NCBI GenBank assembly: GCA_964434745.1
Contig: CAYSWL010000001.1
Span: 1 to 64,000, forward strand
Direction: 5' to 3'
DNA: 64,000 nt
Source: JADGNF01 sp964434745
Lineage (GTDB): Archaea > Thermoproteota > Bathyarchaeia > Bathyarchaeales > Bathycorpusculaceae
Within the stretch, counting starts at the first letter, position 1, and each line of letters starts with the position of its first letter. The position numbers and the translations under genes are program-made. The notes beneath the pieces were generated by a model. It was not told the origin of the DNA and did no database searches. It saw nothing but the letters and a program-made list of their open reading frames with translations. Below, one piece after another: positions 1 through 8,249 of the stretch.

Positions 1-1
1 T

Positions 2-122
2 TAGAGGGGTGTGCATTATTCTTGTTTTTAGCAATTTTTTGATTTCTTTTGTCAACCCCAATTTTTGCTTAAAAAAGAACAATCACCAAAAAATACACAA
101 AAACAAATTGTGCACACCTCTA
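2..122. mobile_element. MITE-like element, copy 1
   Basis: This 121-bp element matches 20071-20191 base for base as far as I can read. It starts TAGAGGGGTGTGCA and ends TGCACACCTCTA, so its ends are imperfect inverted repeats (two extra G on the left), and the interior is A/T-rich and roughly self-complementary. No transposase is encoded. The right flank reads TTAAT and the only visible left-flank base is T, which fits a 5-bp target duplication whose other half lies outside the window. A non-autonomous transposon is the simplest reading. Confidence 0.75.
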
Positions 123-366
123 TTAATTATTTTATTATCAACAAAATTTCCATATACACAATGTTTAGTTAATTTGCAAACATTAGTGACAAGCATTTCA
201 AGTTTATCTACCTTTAACTTCAGCGTTATTTGCTGTATACCTACAAGTGGAGTTTTATGCGTATTCTAAATTTTTTCTACGATGCTTTAAGTTACTGTAG
301 AGTAGTTTTCGCATTAATATTTGCAAGTTTCAATTTGGTATAAAAAGAGTGGTTAGTAAAAAAGGG

Positions 367-1296
367 TTAAGATTTTTTTGCAGGAGGATCACTAAAGAGT
401 AGCGGTATTCCTGCTAACGGGAGGGCTAGAACCCATAAGTCCATGTTGTGTCCTAGGAACCAGGCATACCATGTACTCCATTTGTCTACCGTACCCCAAA
501 ATAGCCACATTACATAGATGACTAGGAAGTATAGACCTAAAGCAGTGATGATGACGCCAACTTTGCGTAAGTCGACTTCAGCAAACGTTTTTGCTTTATA
601 TGTTTTAACGGTGAAATATGCCATATACAATGCTAATGCAAACAATCCGATTGTAGTTAAGCCAAAGCTAACTATGTGATCTATGTGTGAAGTCATGTAT
701 GAGAGTCCACTACGGTCAATAGCGCCTAGCCAGTTGCCAGTATTGTTAACCCAGAACATGAATAAGTAAACTGTGCCTGCTATTAGGCTCCATTTTATAA
801 TACCGTTGGCGGGCTTTTTCGGATTTAATTCAAAGATTAGTTTGACAAGCACTATAGGAATTATGATGGCTTCAATAATTATTGGTAGGGTGCTTTCAAT
901 AAATGAGCCTAGACCTAAATTGGAGGTTGCACTTCCTACGGCTAGCGATACACTCCAGATCACAACTGGGAATAAAGCAAGCATAGCAACTGCTTCACCT
1001 AGTAAAATCCATCGTACGGACATGGTTAACTCAGCTTTAGAGAGGTCCTTTTTTATGACGAAGAAAAGAATTGTAAATACTGCAATTAGTGCACCCATGG
1101 TTCTAAAGCCTAAGCCAAAGGTTCCTGCAGTGTCAGTAAACGAAATCCAAAACCAGTCAGGTGGTCCTCGGAAAATGTTAAAGGCGCCTTTAATGAATTG
1201 GTAGCCTGTAAATAAGAACCAAGTAATTGCAACAAGAAGCAAACCTATTCTCAAAGCAGAACTATGTTTCGTTGATTCCGTATTTCTCCTCTCCAC
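367..1296 (-). CDS. polytopic membrane protein, unknown function
   Basis: I do not recognise this 309-residue protein. It has a short charged N-terminus and then about eight hydrophobic segments spread over its length, with one between roughly residues 15 and 35 and the last near residues 285-300, so it should be an integral membrane protein. There is no evident catalytic motif. The GTG start lacks a Shine-Dalgarno sequence at a useful distance; an AT-rich TATA-like stretch about 30 bases upstream suggests a leaderless transcript. It is transcribed away from the small membrane protein at 1455, so the two may share the intergenic promoter region. Coding potential is clear, function is not. Confidence 0.7.
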   Translation of the reverse strand: MERRNTESTKHSSALRIGLLLVAITWFLFTGYQFIKGAFNIFRGPPDWFWISFTDTAGTFGLGFRTMGALIAVFTILFFVIKKDLSKAELTMSVRWILLGEAVAMLALFPVVIWSVSLAVGSATSNLGLGSFIESTLPIIIEAIIIPIVLVKLIFELNPKKPANGIIKWSLIAGTVYLFMFWVNNTGNWLGAIDRSGLSYMTSHIDHIVSFGLTTIGLFALALYMAYFTVKTYKAKTFAEVDLRKVGVIITALGLYFLVIYVMWLFWGTVDKWSTWYAWFLGHNMDLWVLALPLAGIPLLFSDPPAKKS

Positions 1297-1454
1297 TGAT
1301 AACTGTTTGCTGAATTAGTATATTATGTTTACCATTACCTTTCAAACAGCCCTACTTTTCCAAGATATATCCTTTAGGTTTTTAGTTTACTCACCAGTGG
1401 TTAAGGGTTAATTTTATTTAGTCCAGTTGGGAAATACAATCTAAGGAGAGAGCA

Positions 1455-1688
1455 TTGTTGATGTTGACCAATCAGCAAATCAAAGGTTTTCTATACGCTG
1501 TTGAAGGTGTAGGCGTAATTCTCATAGCACTATTTGCAATTGTATATTTAGCAGGGCTGCCTACTGACCTGGTTTATCATTCTCAACCTATCTTCAGAAC
1601 CCCGCTTTCAATAATTGGGACAGTGCTCATAGCTTTAGCTTTAGCCGCAATGGCAATTGCCTTCCTCACAAAAAGAACTCAGCCTTAA
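1455..1688 (+). CDS. small two-TM membrane protein
   Basis: The product is 77 residues with two hydrophobic helices (about residues 10-30 and 48-70) joined by a short polar loop, and a basic C-terminus (K-R-T). AAGGAGA at 1443-1449 is a good ribosome-binding site; TTG 1455, TTG 1458 and ATG 1461 are all possible starts. It is divergent from the larger membrane protein at 367-1296 and is followed by a strong palindromic terminator. I cannot name a family. It could be a subunit or modulator of a membrane complex, but that is only a guess from size. Confidence 0.55.
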   Translation: MLMLTNQQIKGFLYAVEGVGVILIALFAIVYLAGLPTDLVYHSQPIFRTPLSIIGTVLIALALAAMAIAFLTKRTQP

Positions 1689-1720
1689 ACAGTAAACAAT
1701 ATTCTTATAGTTATTGAAAA

Positions 1721-1742
1721 ATATGCAGCTTAAGCTGCATAT
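1721..1742. terminator. perfect palindrome between convergent genes
   Basis: A perfect 22-bp palindrome (half-site ATATGCAGCTT) lies between the ends of two convergent genes and is followed by T-rich sequence on the plus strand. As RNA it folds into a hairpin in either direction. A bidirectional terminator or 3'-end processing element is the natural reading; a dimer-binding operator is less likely at this place. Confidence 0.5.
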
Positions 1743-1781
1743 CTTAATTTTCAGCTAAAAAGATTTTTTACTTATTTTTCT

Positions 1782-2231
1782 TTACTTGCCTGTTTCTAGC
1801 AACTCAAAGCCTGTATTTTTGTCTACTACTCGCTGTACTAATGAGGTAATTAGTTCTAATATTATGACTTCACCTATCAACCATACGTCAACTCCTTGGC
1901 GAACGCAACCAGTTAATGCTTTTTCTCCCCTGCCAAAGCTTGCATGCATATGAAGTGTGGGTTTGCCTTCTTCATTAGTAAATATGGTGCCTATTCCAGC
2001 CATCTCACTTACCCCTGATAGCAATGTTACAGCAGGCTCAACAGGTAATGAGCCATCACCCTTTGGGCCGACTACTATATGGCTATCTTTTTTAGCGCCA
2101 CCTACAAAAAAACACAATGCACTACACACTTTATTTTGTGATGCGAATTCTTCAAGAACGTTTGGCAAATGATCTCCATCATGTAGCCTTAAGACAAAGG
2201 CTCTGCCCATCTTAGCTTCAGTAAACTGCAT
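1782..2231 (-). CDS. PPC/DUF296 domain protein
   Basis: This 149-residue protein fits the PPC (DUF296) domain, the fold found in plant AT-hook proteins and in stand-alone archaeal and bacterial proteins such as AF0104. The hallmark L-H-M-H-A segment lies at residues 93-97, where histidines bind metal in family members, followed by the conserved G-R and the G-C-V-R-Q-G-V stretch. Length is normal for the single-domain form, which is usually a trimer. The biochemical role of stand-alone PPC proteins is not settled; DNA binding is proposed from the plant proteins. It stands alone, convergent with the small membrane protein upstream. Confidence 0.8.
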   Translation of the reverse strand: MQFTEAKMGRAFVLRLHDGDHLPNVLEEFASQNKVCSALCFFVGGAKKDSHIVVGPKGDGSLPVEPAVTLLSGVSEMAGIGTIFTNEEGKPTLHMHASFGRGEKALTGCVRQGVDVWLIGEVIILELITSLVQRVVDKNTGFELLETGK

Positions 2232-2579
2232 ATACAGACCTCAACTGGTGCTAACAGTGTCTATAATACATATAAAAACAATTTCAATCAGTATGCCTGA
2301 TAAAAGCAGCCACTTTGAAAATTTATGCACCTTTTATGGTCTGAACTCGAATTAGTACCTACTCAAATAAAGTGGTTGGGCTGCTTCTTTTTTACGTCTT
2401 AACACTTCTGATTCAAAAACTTTTGCTTCAGCTGTGTAAAATTCTTGTTCATGCTCTATGTTTCAGCTTATGTTCTTCTATCCGATTATCTAATGCAAAT
2501 AATGTGGGTGCTGCCGTACGTTAATAAACTTTATGAGTATAAATTATGTTTAAACACAAAAATTCTCTAAATATTGATT
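2232..2579. other. 348-bp gap, nothing recognised
   Basis: The stretch is AT-rich with no convincing open frame, RNA gene or repeat on either strand. The right part is the 3' flank of the broken molybdopterin oxidoreductase gene and may hold its terminator, but I see no strong hairpin. Confidence 0.4.
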
Positions 2580-3167
2580 TCAAGTGAAACGGTCATTTGT
2601 CCATATGTTGGCAGAGTCACTATATCCGCGACGCTCCCAAAAGCCTAATTCTTTTACACGGGTAAATTGTAGCCGTATTATCCAAAGTGCACTTTTATAA
2701 GCATACTTACTAGGTACAATAAGTCGGAGTGGAAATCCGTATCCTTCCTCTAATGGTTTGTTATTGAGCTTGTAAGCTAAAATCACATTATCATAAGCTA
2801 ATTCCTCTAGGTAAAGCGAGGTACTATATGTATCAGCACATTCAAAGGTTACAGCTTTAGCAGCGGCTTTTGGCTTAACTAAGGCTTCGATGTCTTTAAA
2901 TCGTATACCTTCCCATTTGCAGTCTAATACACTCCAGCCTTCCACACAATGAAAATCACTAACTGAAACCACTTTGGGTAAATTTTGAATCTGTGGCTAC
3001 ATTAGCCGCACTGGATTATCCACTTCACCATCAATAGAAAGAACGTAATTTTCAAGGCAAAGATGCGGTGTCATTGGTGTAATGCCAGGATGATCAATAC
3101 CCCACCGCAGAATCTTATCAATTACACGCTGGCTAGGCGGCAACCTTTTTTTATCATTAGAAAACAT
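2580..3167 (-). pseudogene. sulfite-oxidase-type molybdopterin protein, amber-interrupted
   Basis: Read from the ATG at 3167, this 195-codon frame is continuous except for TAG at 2997-2999 (codon 57). The text before it (I-D-G-E-V-D-N-P-V-R-L) and after it (L-P-K-V-V-S-V-S-D-F-H-C-V-E-G-W-S) is the usual start of a sulfite-oxidase/YedY-type Moco-binding domain, including the Cys that normally ligates molybdenum and a later G-Y-G-F-P-L-R-L-I-V-P segment. The family often has Trp at the interrupted position, so one TGG-to-TAG change would explain it. Only the part from 2972 could be translated separately. A disabled gene is most likely; amber suppression is possible but unsupported here. Confidence 0.7.
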
Positions 3168-3229
3168 ACCAAAACCATTTTTAAACTATATTTTCGCGTA
3201 AAAATATATTTTACTAATCATTACAATTT

Positions 3230-4336
3230 TTAGCTAAAAAAGCTAGTTAAGAGTTTTTGTTGACGCTCTTCTTTACTAAACTGACTAACTTTAACGCCTA
3301 CACGACGGATTTCATGATGATCAGATCCACCGAGAAACTTTTCAAATAAGTCACGCGTTGCTTTACGTATAGTTTGTGCATCCTTAGCGGTTTTATCTAA
3401 CGTTATTGAACGATTTTTGCTAGTTAAATCAGTCATTACTACTGTAATAGCTATTTGTTTGTAATAGAGATTTTTTTGCGTAAGTTCTTGATGAATTTCG
3501 TCGATGAGTTGATTAGCCTTTTCTAATATAATATTTAGGTCATGAGTATTTTCTTTTAAGGTGCCAATGCGGCTGATCGATTCAGCTTCGCCGGTTTCCT
3601 GCACAGGTTCATTGTCTATGCCGTTAGCTGAGTTATGAAAATATATTCCAAGAGTTTTTCCAAAAAGTGCAACGAGTTTTTGAACATCATATAGCGCAAG
3701 ATCTTCAATAGTTTTAATTCCTATAGCTTCTAATTTTTCGCTAGTTTTCTTACCAACACCAAGTAACTTATCAACAGGCATTGGAAAAAGGAAACTTTGT
3801 ACTTCTTCAGGCTTTACAATAGTAATGCCATCAGGTTTGTCTTGTTCACTTGCAATTTTTGCAACAAGTTTATTCGGTCCTATCCCGACAGAGCAAGTTA
3901 CACCTATATGCTGTTTCACAGCTGCTTTCATTTGCTGTGCTAGTTTTAAACTTTCTTCAAAACTGCCGTTTACTTTAGATGTTACATCCATATATGCTTC
4001 ATCAATGCTCACTTGCTCAAAAGCGTCTGCGTAGTTTCGTAGAATTGACATTATATTATCCGAAATTTTTTGATAATACTCATAATCTACTGGTAAAAAT
4101 ACAGCATTTTTACCTTCAAGACGTTTCAATGCCAGATAAAGCGGTATGCCCGATTTTACTCCGCTTTGCCGAGCTAAATAATTTGACGTTGCCACTGCAC
4201 CGCTATCAGCTGTACGTCCAGAATACATGCCTACCACAACAGGTTTATCTTTCAACTCAGGATGTCGTAATTCTTCGCATTGTGCATAAAAATAGTCTAA
4301 ATCTACCAGCATAATAATGCGCGTCTGTGCAGGCAT
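3230..4336 (-). CDS. dinB: DNA polymerase IV (Y family)
   Basis: This is a translesion polymerase of the DinB/Dpo4 type, 368 residues from the ATG at 4336. The first catalytic block D-L-D-Y-F-Y is at residues 12-17 (Tyr17 as steric gate) and S-I-D-E-A-Y-M-D near 112 supplies the other metal ligands. Helix-hairpin-helix sequence (L-L-G-V-G-K-K) follows, then the little-finger domain. The C-terminus ends Q-K-L-L-T-S-F-F-S, a textbook PCNA-interacting motif. AAGGTGA just before the ATG favours this start over the GTG at 4345. It directly follows the radical SAM gene with a one-base gap, so the two are surely co-transcribed. Confidence 0.95.
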   Translation of the reverse strand: MPAQTRIIMLVDLDYFYAQCEELRHPELKDKPVVVGMYSGRTADSGAVATSNYLARQSGVKSGIPLYLALKRLEGKNAVFLPVDYEYYQKISDNIMSILRNYADAFEQVSIDEAYMDVTSKVNGSFEESLKLAQQMKAAVKQHIGVTCSVGIGPNKLVAKIASEQDKPDGITIVKPEEVQSFLFPMPVDKLLGVGKKTSEKLEAIGIKTIEDLALYDVQKLVALFGKTLGIYFHNSANGIDNEPVQETGEAESISRIGTLKENTHDLNIILEKANQLIDEIHQELTQKNLYYKQIAITVVMTDLTSKNRSITLDKTAKDAQTIRKATRDLFEKFLGGSDHHEIRRVGVKVSQFSKEERQQKLLTSFFS

Positions 4337-4337
4337 T

Positions 4338-5204
4338 TTATTCACCTTGTATCGTATTTAGCATCCATGATCCATCACATGATGCTGTGTTTAATTGTGG
4401 TAAACCTTCCCTACAAACTCCAAATTTCATTCCATGTGATATCGAAATGTCTCTAACTTTCTTAAGTAAATTAAACCTATACTCTTTAGGCAGTAAAGTA
4501 TTACCCCCTACCCTTTCACCATCTTTAAAATATAATGGCTTCATTTTTTCTGTGATGTCAGGGAAAATTTTTGATAAACGACTCCAATTATCAGGTTTAG
4601 GTTTGTAAGTAGAGCTAGTTATATGCTTAACACCTATAGCTGCAAGTTTAGCTATGAGCCTTTCTGGTGAGTCGTTTATGCTTGGAATAATTGGATCGAT
4701 ACGTACAGAAACCGGTATGCCCTTACGGATAAGGTCCTGAGCAGCTCGGATGCGATCGCTTGAAGTAGGTGCTCGAGGTTCAAGTTGTGCTGCAATAAAA
4801 TCATCTTCAGTAGTTATGGTAAATGCGACAGTAGATGGTACCTTGACTAGTAAATCATCGTCGCGGGTGACAATATTTGATTTAGTAATTATTTGGATTT
4901 TACAGTTGCTTTCAGATAAAGTTTCAAGGACTTTGCGCGTTAGCCCCAAGGTTGCTTCTATGCGAGGGTATGGATCAGATGAGTTTGCAATTGATACAGT
5001 TTCACCTTTTAATTTAGCAGCTTCCCTTTTTATGATTTGAAGTAAATCTTTTTTTGGCCTACAATCTTGAAAGTTAGAGACATAGCTAGAAGCGTAACAA
5101 TAACTGCACTGATGGTCACATCCACTATATGGATTAAGAGTTAGCTTAGGCGGACATGTGCAAAGAGTGGACCGCCAAGGGTCAAAGCTGGAAATCAAAG
5201 GCAA
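4338..5204 (-). CDS. SPL-like radical SAM protein
   Basis: The 288-residue protein has the radical SAM cluster motif C-x3-C-x2-C (Cys29, Cys33, Cys36) in the context P-Y-x-G-C-x-H-x-C-x-Y-C-Y-A. This is typical of the spore-photoproduct-lyase-like subgroup also called Rv2578c-type or SplB-like. The following text (S-I-A-N-S-S-D-P-Y, then I-T-K-S-N and D-P-I-I-P) agrees with that subgroup. True spore photoproduct lyase repairs UV-damaged thymine, but most archaeal homologues have no assigned substrate. Its tight coupling to Pol IV argues for a DNA-damage role; this is inference from context, not shown by the sequence. Confidence 0.85.
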   Translation of the reverse strand: MPLISSFDPWRSTLCTCPPKLTLNPYSGCDHQCSYCYASSYVSNFQDCRPKKDLLQIIKREAAKLKGETVSIANSSDPYPRIEATLGLTRKVLETLSESNCKIQIITKSNIVTRDDDLLVKVPSTVAFTITTEDDFIAAQLEPRAPTSSDRIRAAQDLIRKGIPVSVRIDPIIPSINDSPERLIAKLAAIGVKHITSSTYKPKPDNWSRLSKIFPDITEKMKPLYFKDGERVGGNTLLPKEYRFNLLKKVRDISISHGMKFGVCREGLPQLNTASCDGSWMLNTIQGE

Positions 5205-5358
5205 TGCAAACTACCAACAAGCCCTAAGCTATACAAAGACAAAAACCATTCGCTCCAAATCTAAAAATTGTGCTACAATAACAATAGACCTATTTGACAC
5301 AAATACTAGAAACCTAAACCTCGCCAAGTTTAGGCTAAATAAAAAATGCAAGTTTTCC

Positions 5359-6051
5359 TTATTGTTTGGGTATTATTTTTAGAACTCTAAATCCTCTAGC
5401 AATGGGGTTTTGCATCTCTGTAATTATTACTTTACTTAGGACACCCTGTAAATCTGTAGCGTAACCTTTTATGTCATATTCAGCTTCCATTAACGAATGT
5501 AAGTAGACTTTGTTAATGCTAATTTGATGTTGACATTTAATTGGTAAGCCAAGTAGATGCTGTGATTGTTCTTGGGCTACTTTTGTGGCTGTATAAATTA
5601 TCGCTTGAGCTCCTGCAGTTAATTCAGCAATTCGTACTGGTATGCTTTCTTTACCAACAGCTAGCATGTCTATGTCATATCTACGGCGAGCCTCCCCAGC
5701 AATTCTACGTAGCCTAGGTAAAATTCTAAGTAAGTTTTTGCGTGCGTTAATTGAACATCTCATATTAGTTAATTGCACAGGCGAAAGCTCTTCAACAGAT
5801 ATGCCACCTAGTGTAATGTCTAAGTGCACTGCTTCGGCCTTATTTTGTTCAAGCAAAATTAGACATAATTCTGCTTCATGTACTACCACTTCAAGTCCAC
5901 TTTCAACTTCTCGAAAAATTGGTTCGCTTACCCGCACATGGGCTTCCCTGTAAGGCGGTTCAACTAGCACCGCTACTGTTGCAATGTGAATAGTCGGATT
6001 GAAATTATTATCAAGTATGGCCGCTGCAGAATCTGCTGCAATAATTTTCAA
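5359..6051 (-). CDS. conserved archaeal protein, probably DUF4152
   Basis: The 230-residue soluble protein begins M-K-I-I-A-A-D-S-A-A-A-I-L-D and contains H-L-D-I-T-L-G-G near residue 78 with a basic stretch (R-R-I-A-G-E-A-R-R-R-Y) around 115-128. Length and opening resemble the archaeal family DUF4152, which has no known function; I make that assignment from memory with moderate confidence. The alternating acidic and hydrophobic strands would suit an RNase H-like or nucleotide-binding fold, but I see no complete catalytic set. It lies downstream of rlmE on the same strand with a 50-base gap and may be in its operon. Confidence 0.6.
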   Translation of the reverse strand: MKIIAADSAAAILDNNFNPTIHIATVAVLVEPPYREAHVRVSEPIFREVESGLEVVVHEAELCLILLEQNKAEAVHLDITLGGISVEELSPVQLTNMRCSINARKNLLRILPRLRRIAGEARRRYDIDMLAVGKESIPVRIAELTAGAQAIIYTATKVAQEQSQHLLGLPIKCQHQISINKVYLHSLMEAEYDIKGYATDLQGVLSKVIITEMQNPIARGFRVLKIIPKQ

Positions 6052-6101
6052 TCTAGCACCTAATCTATTTTATGCGTTTAAAAGAAAATTAGCTTTGCTA
6101 A

Positions 6102-6734
6102 TTATACATTTTCAGCGCCTTTAAAGTCTAAGCATAACAGATACATTTCACTACTTTTAGAACGGCTAGCTGGTGGTTTAACTATCTTAACTTCTTCAAA
6201 TATTTGCTTAAGTGTATCTATGTATTCTTTAAGCAAGTCTCCTTCGAAGACTTTAACAAAAAAGTTACCTCCAGGGCACAAAATTTTCATAGCTGTGTCT
6301 AGTGCTTTGGTGGCAAGATCAATTTGTTTAGCGTGATCTACTTCCCAGACACCTGATATGTTAGGTGCCATGTCTGAAAGTACAACGTCAGCTTTATGAC
6401 CTGCAGGCAGAAAACTTAGGATTTGCTCTACTGTTTCCGATTCTGTCATATCGCCTACAATTGTACGTATATAAGGCTGAACGAATGGTTCAATTGGTTT
6501 AAGGTCAACGCCTAAAACGAAGCCCTTCTTTCCAGCAACTTTGCGGGCTGCTTGTATCCAACCGCCTGGTGCTGCGCCCAAGTCAACGACGACATCACCG
6601 TATTTAATGAAATGGTACTTGTTTATTGCTTGTGCAAGTTTGTAAGTAGCTCGGCTACGATAGTTTTCTTCTTTAGCTTTCTTATAGTAGAATTCGTTTT
6701 TTCTTTCTTTTATCCAACCCTTACCAGTGGGCAC
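6102..6734 (-). CDS. rlmE: 23S rRNA 2'-O-methyltransferase RlmE
   Basis: FtsJ/RrmJ-family SAM-dependent 2'-O-ribose methyltransferase, 210 residues, which in bacteria methylates U2552 in the ribosomal A-loop. The SAM-binding motif D-L-G-A-A-P-G-G-W is at residues 51-59. The K-D-K-E catalytic tetrad is visible as Lys32 (A-T-Y-K-L), Asp121 (S-D-M-A-P-N), Lys161 (F-V-K-V-F) and a late Glu in K-S-S-E-M-Y. Length is normal and no C-terminal TRAM domain is attached. It follows the RPC34-like gene by 12 bases, so transcription and rRNA-modification functions are linked in one operon. Confidence 0.95.
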   Translation of the reverse strand: MPTGKGWIKERKNEFYYKKAKEENYRSRATYKLAQAINKYHFIKYGDVVVDLGAAPGGWIQAARKVAGKKGFVLGVDLKPIEPFVQPYIRTIVGDMTESETVEQILSFLPAGHKADVVLSDMAPNISGVWEVDHAKQIDLATKALDTAMKILCPGGNFFVKVFEGDLLKEYIDTLKQIFEEVKIVKPPASRSKSSEMYLLCLDFKGAENV

Positions 6735-6746
6735 TATATAATTCTC

Positions 6747-7127
6747 CTATTTAGTTGGAACTTCAGGGTCAGCTTCATCTTTGTCAAGGGAGATAATCCA
6801 AGTGGTTAATTTTTCACAGTTTTTTGGCGAGATAACTGTGGTTGGGTCACATCTGGAGCTGTCTGGACACATAAGGCATGGGCAGTCAACTATTGTTTCT
6901 ATACTAGCTGGCATGCGTTTAGGGAATAGCCTATATGTCCATCTGCCGCCTTCTAGCTCTTTTTCTCGGCGGATAAGCCCTTTTTCTTCAAGCTTTAGGG
7001 CAACTCTTGAGCCTTCGCGGCTACTTGCGCCTAGTTCTCTCCATAGGTCAGATTGAAGTACACCTTGATAACCCGTATTAACAACAAAATGTAGTGCCTT
7101 CTGCTCGAGGTCGTTACGTTTTGGCAT
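6747..7127 (-). CDS. RPC34/RPC39-like wHTH Fe-S transcription protein
   Basis: The 126-residue protein has an N-terminal winged helix (about 8-68, with G-V-L-Q-S-D-L-W-R-E-L-G recognition sequence). Its C-terminus carries Cys82/84, Cys87, Cys93 and Cys104 in a pattern ending V-I-S-P-K-N-C-x5-W. That tail closely follows the cysteine motif of eukaryotic RNA polymerase III subunit RPC34/RPC39, where it binds a 4Fe-4S cluster; archaeal orthologues with this layout are known in TACK lineages. It probably acts with RNA polymerase or TFB rather than as a local repressor. It is divergent from kae1 and leads into rlmE. Confidence 0.8.
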   Translation of the reverse strand: MPKRNDLEQKALHFVVNTGYQGVLQSDLWRELGASSREGSRVALKLEEKGLIRREKELEGGRWTYRLFPKRMPASIETIVDCPCLMCPDSSRCDPTTVISPKNCEKLTTWIISLDKDEADPEVPTK

Positions 7128-7226
7128 CTTCGATCAGTTCCAAGTTAACAGTTATTATAGTTATTGTGGCACATAAAAATATGTATCCTTTAAAAGTAGC
7201 GAATCCTCTTGAAGAACACGACAACT

Positions 7227-8249
7227 ATGGTGAACGGGAAAATTGAAACACGTTACTGCATCGGAATAGAGTCCACAGCAGACGATTTCGGTGTAGGCAT
7301 TGCCAGTTTTGACGGTGATATTTTAGCTAACGTCTCAAATAGCTATGTTCCTAAAGAAGGTGGTATTCATCCTCGTGAAGCTGCAAGACACCATGCTGAA
7401 GTCGCTAACATTGTATTAGCTGCCGCTTTTGAAAAAGCCGGTTTAAAACCCAAAGATATAACGATAATTTCTTTTGCTCAAGGTCCAGGGCTAGGGCCAT
7501 GCCTAAGGACAGGTGCAACAGTTGCTCGAGCACTATCTTCTTATCTAGAAATACCACTAGTTGGAGTAAATCACTCTATAGGTCATATAGAGATTGGTAA
7601 ACTTCAAACTGGTCTAACCGATCCGGTAACTCTTTACGCTTCAGGAGGAAACACAATGGTAACCGCGTTTACCTCTGGCAAATATCGCGTCTTCGGAGAA
7701 ACCTTAGATATTGCAGTTGGAAACTGTTTGGACGTATTTGCACGTGAAGCAGGACTTAAACCAAAGAAAGGCTTACCTTTAGGTGCTGCAGTCGAGCAAC
7801 TAGCCAGCAAAGGAAAAGAACTAATTATATTGCCTTACGTAGTGAAAGGAATGGATTTTTCACTAAGTGGACTGCTTACTGCAGCTACTAGTGCACTTAG
7901 AAAAGGTTCCCGACTCGAGGACGTTTGCTATAGTTTACAAGAACACATATTTTCTATGGTTGCAGAAGTTACTGAACGTGCACTGGCACATACCGAGAAA
8001 GACCAGGTTCTGCTTACAGGCGGCGTAGCTGCAAATAAACGACTACAATCAATGTTAAAGATTATCTCCAAAGAGCATGAAGCCCAATTCTGTGTAGTGC
8101 CTCAAGAATATGCAACTGACAACGGCGCTATGATTGCTTGGACTGGCGTATTAGCTTATACTCACGGCTTAGTTACTAAAGTAGAAGAAAGTTATGTCAA
8201 ACTCAAATGGCGTGTTGATAAGGTGGAAGTTCCATGGATACACAAATAG
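7227..8249 (+). CDS. kae1: KEOPS subunit Kae1 (TsaD homologue)
   Basis: ASKHA-fold subunit of KEOPS that transfers threonylcarbamoyl to A37 of ANN-decoding tRNAs. The metal-binding histidines sit in P-R-E-A-A-R-H-H-A-E; nucleotide motifs are in S-F-A-Q-G-P-G-L-G, Y-A-S-G-G-N-T and L-L-T-G-G-V-A-A-N. I place the start at ATG 7227, six codons inside the longest frame, which opens with TTG. The protein is 340 residues, normal for the stand-alone form. It overlaps bud32 by 16 bases; in some archaea these two are fused, here they are separate. Essential in most archaea. Confidence 0.96.
   Translation: MVNGKIETRYCIGIESTADDFGVGIASFDGDILANVSNSYVPKEGGIHPREAARHHAEVANIVLAAAFEKAGLKPKDITIISFAQGPGLGPCLRTGATVARALSSYLEIPLVGVNHSIGHIEIGKLQTGLTDPVTLYASGGNTMVTAFTSGKYRVFGETLDIAVGNCLDVFAREAGLKPKKGLPLGAAVEQLASKGKELIILPYVVKGMDFSLSGLLTAATSALRKGSRLEDVCYSLQEHIFSMVAEVTERALAHTEKDQVLLTGGVAANKRLQSMLKIISKEHEAQFCVVPQEYATDNGAMIAWTGVLAYTHGLVTKVEESYVKLKWRVDKVEVPWIHK

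Noticed and set aside
9..269. 86-codon plus-strand frame over the left MITE
   Set aside because: Its first half lies within the MITE and a similar frame appears in the other copy; no ribosome-binding site or family features.
773..1204. 143-codon plus-strand frame
   Set aside because: Lies fully within the membrane-protein gene on the other strand and has no start signals.
2997..2999. Pyrrolysine or other sense reading of TAG
   Set aside because: Family usually has Trp here and no pyl genes are in the window, so a nonsense mutation is simpler. Kept as an alternative only.
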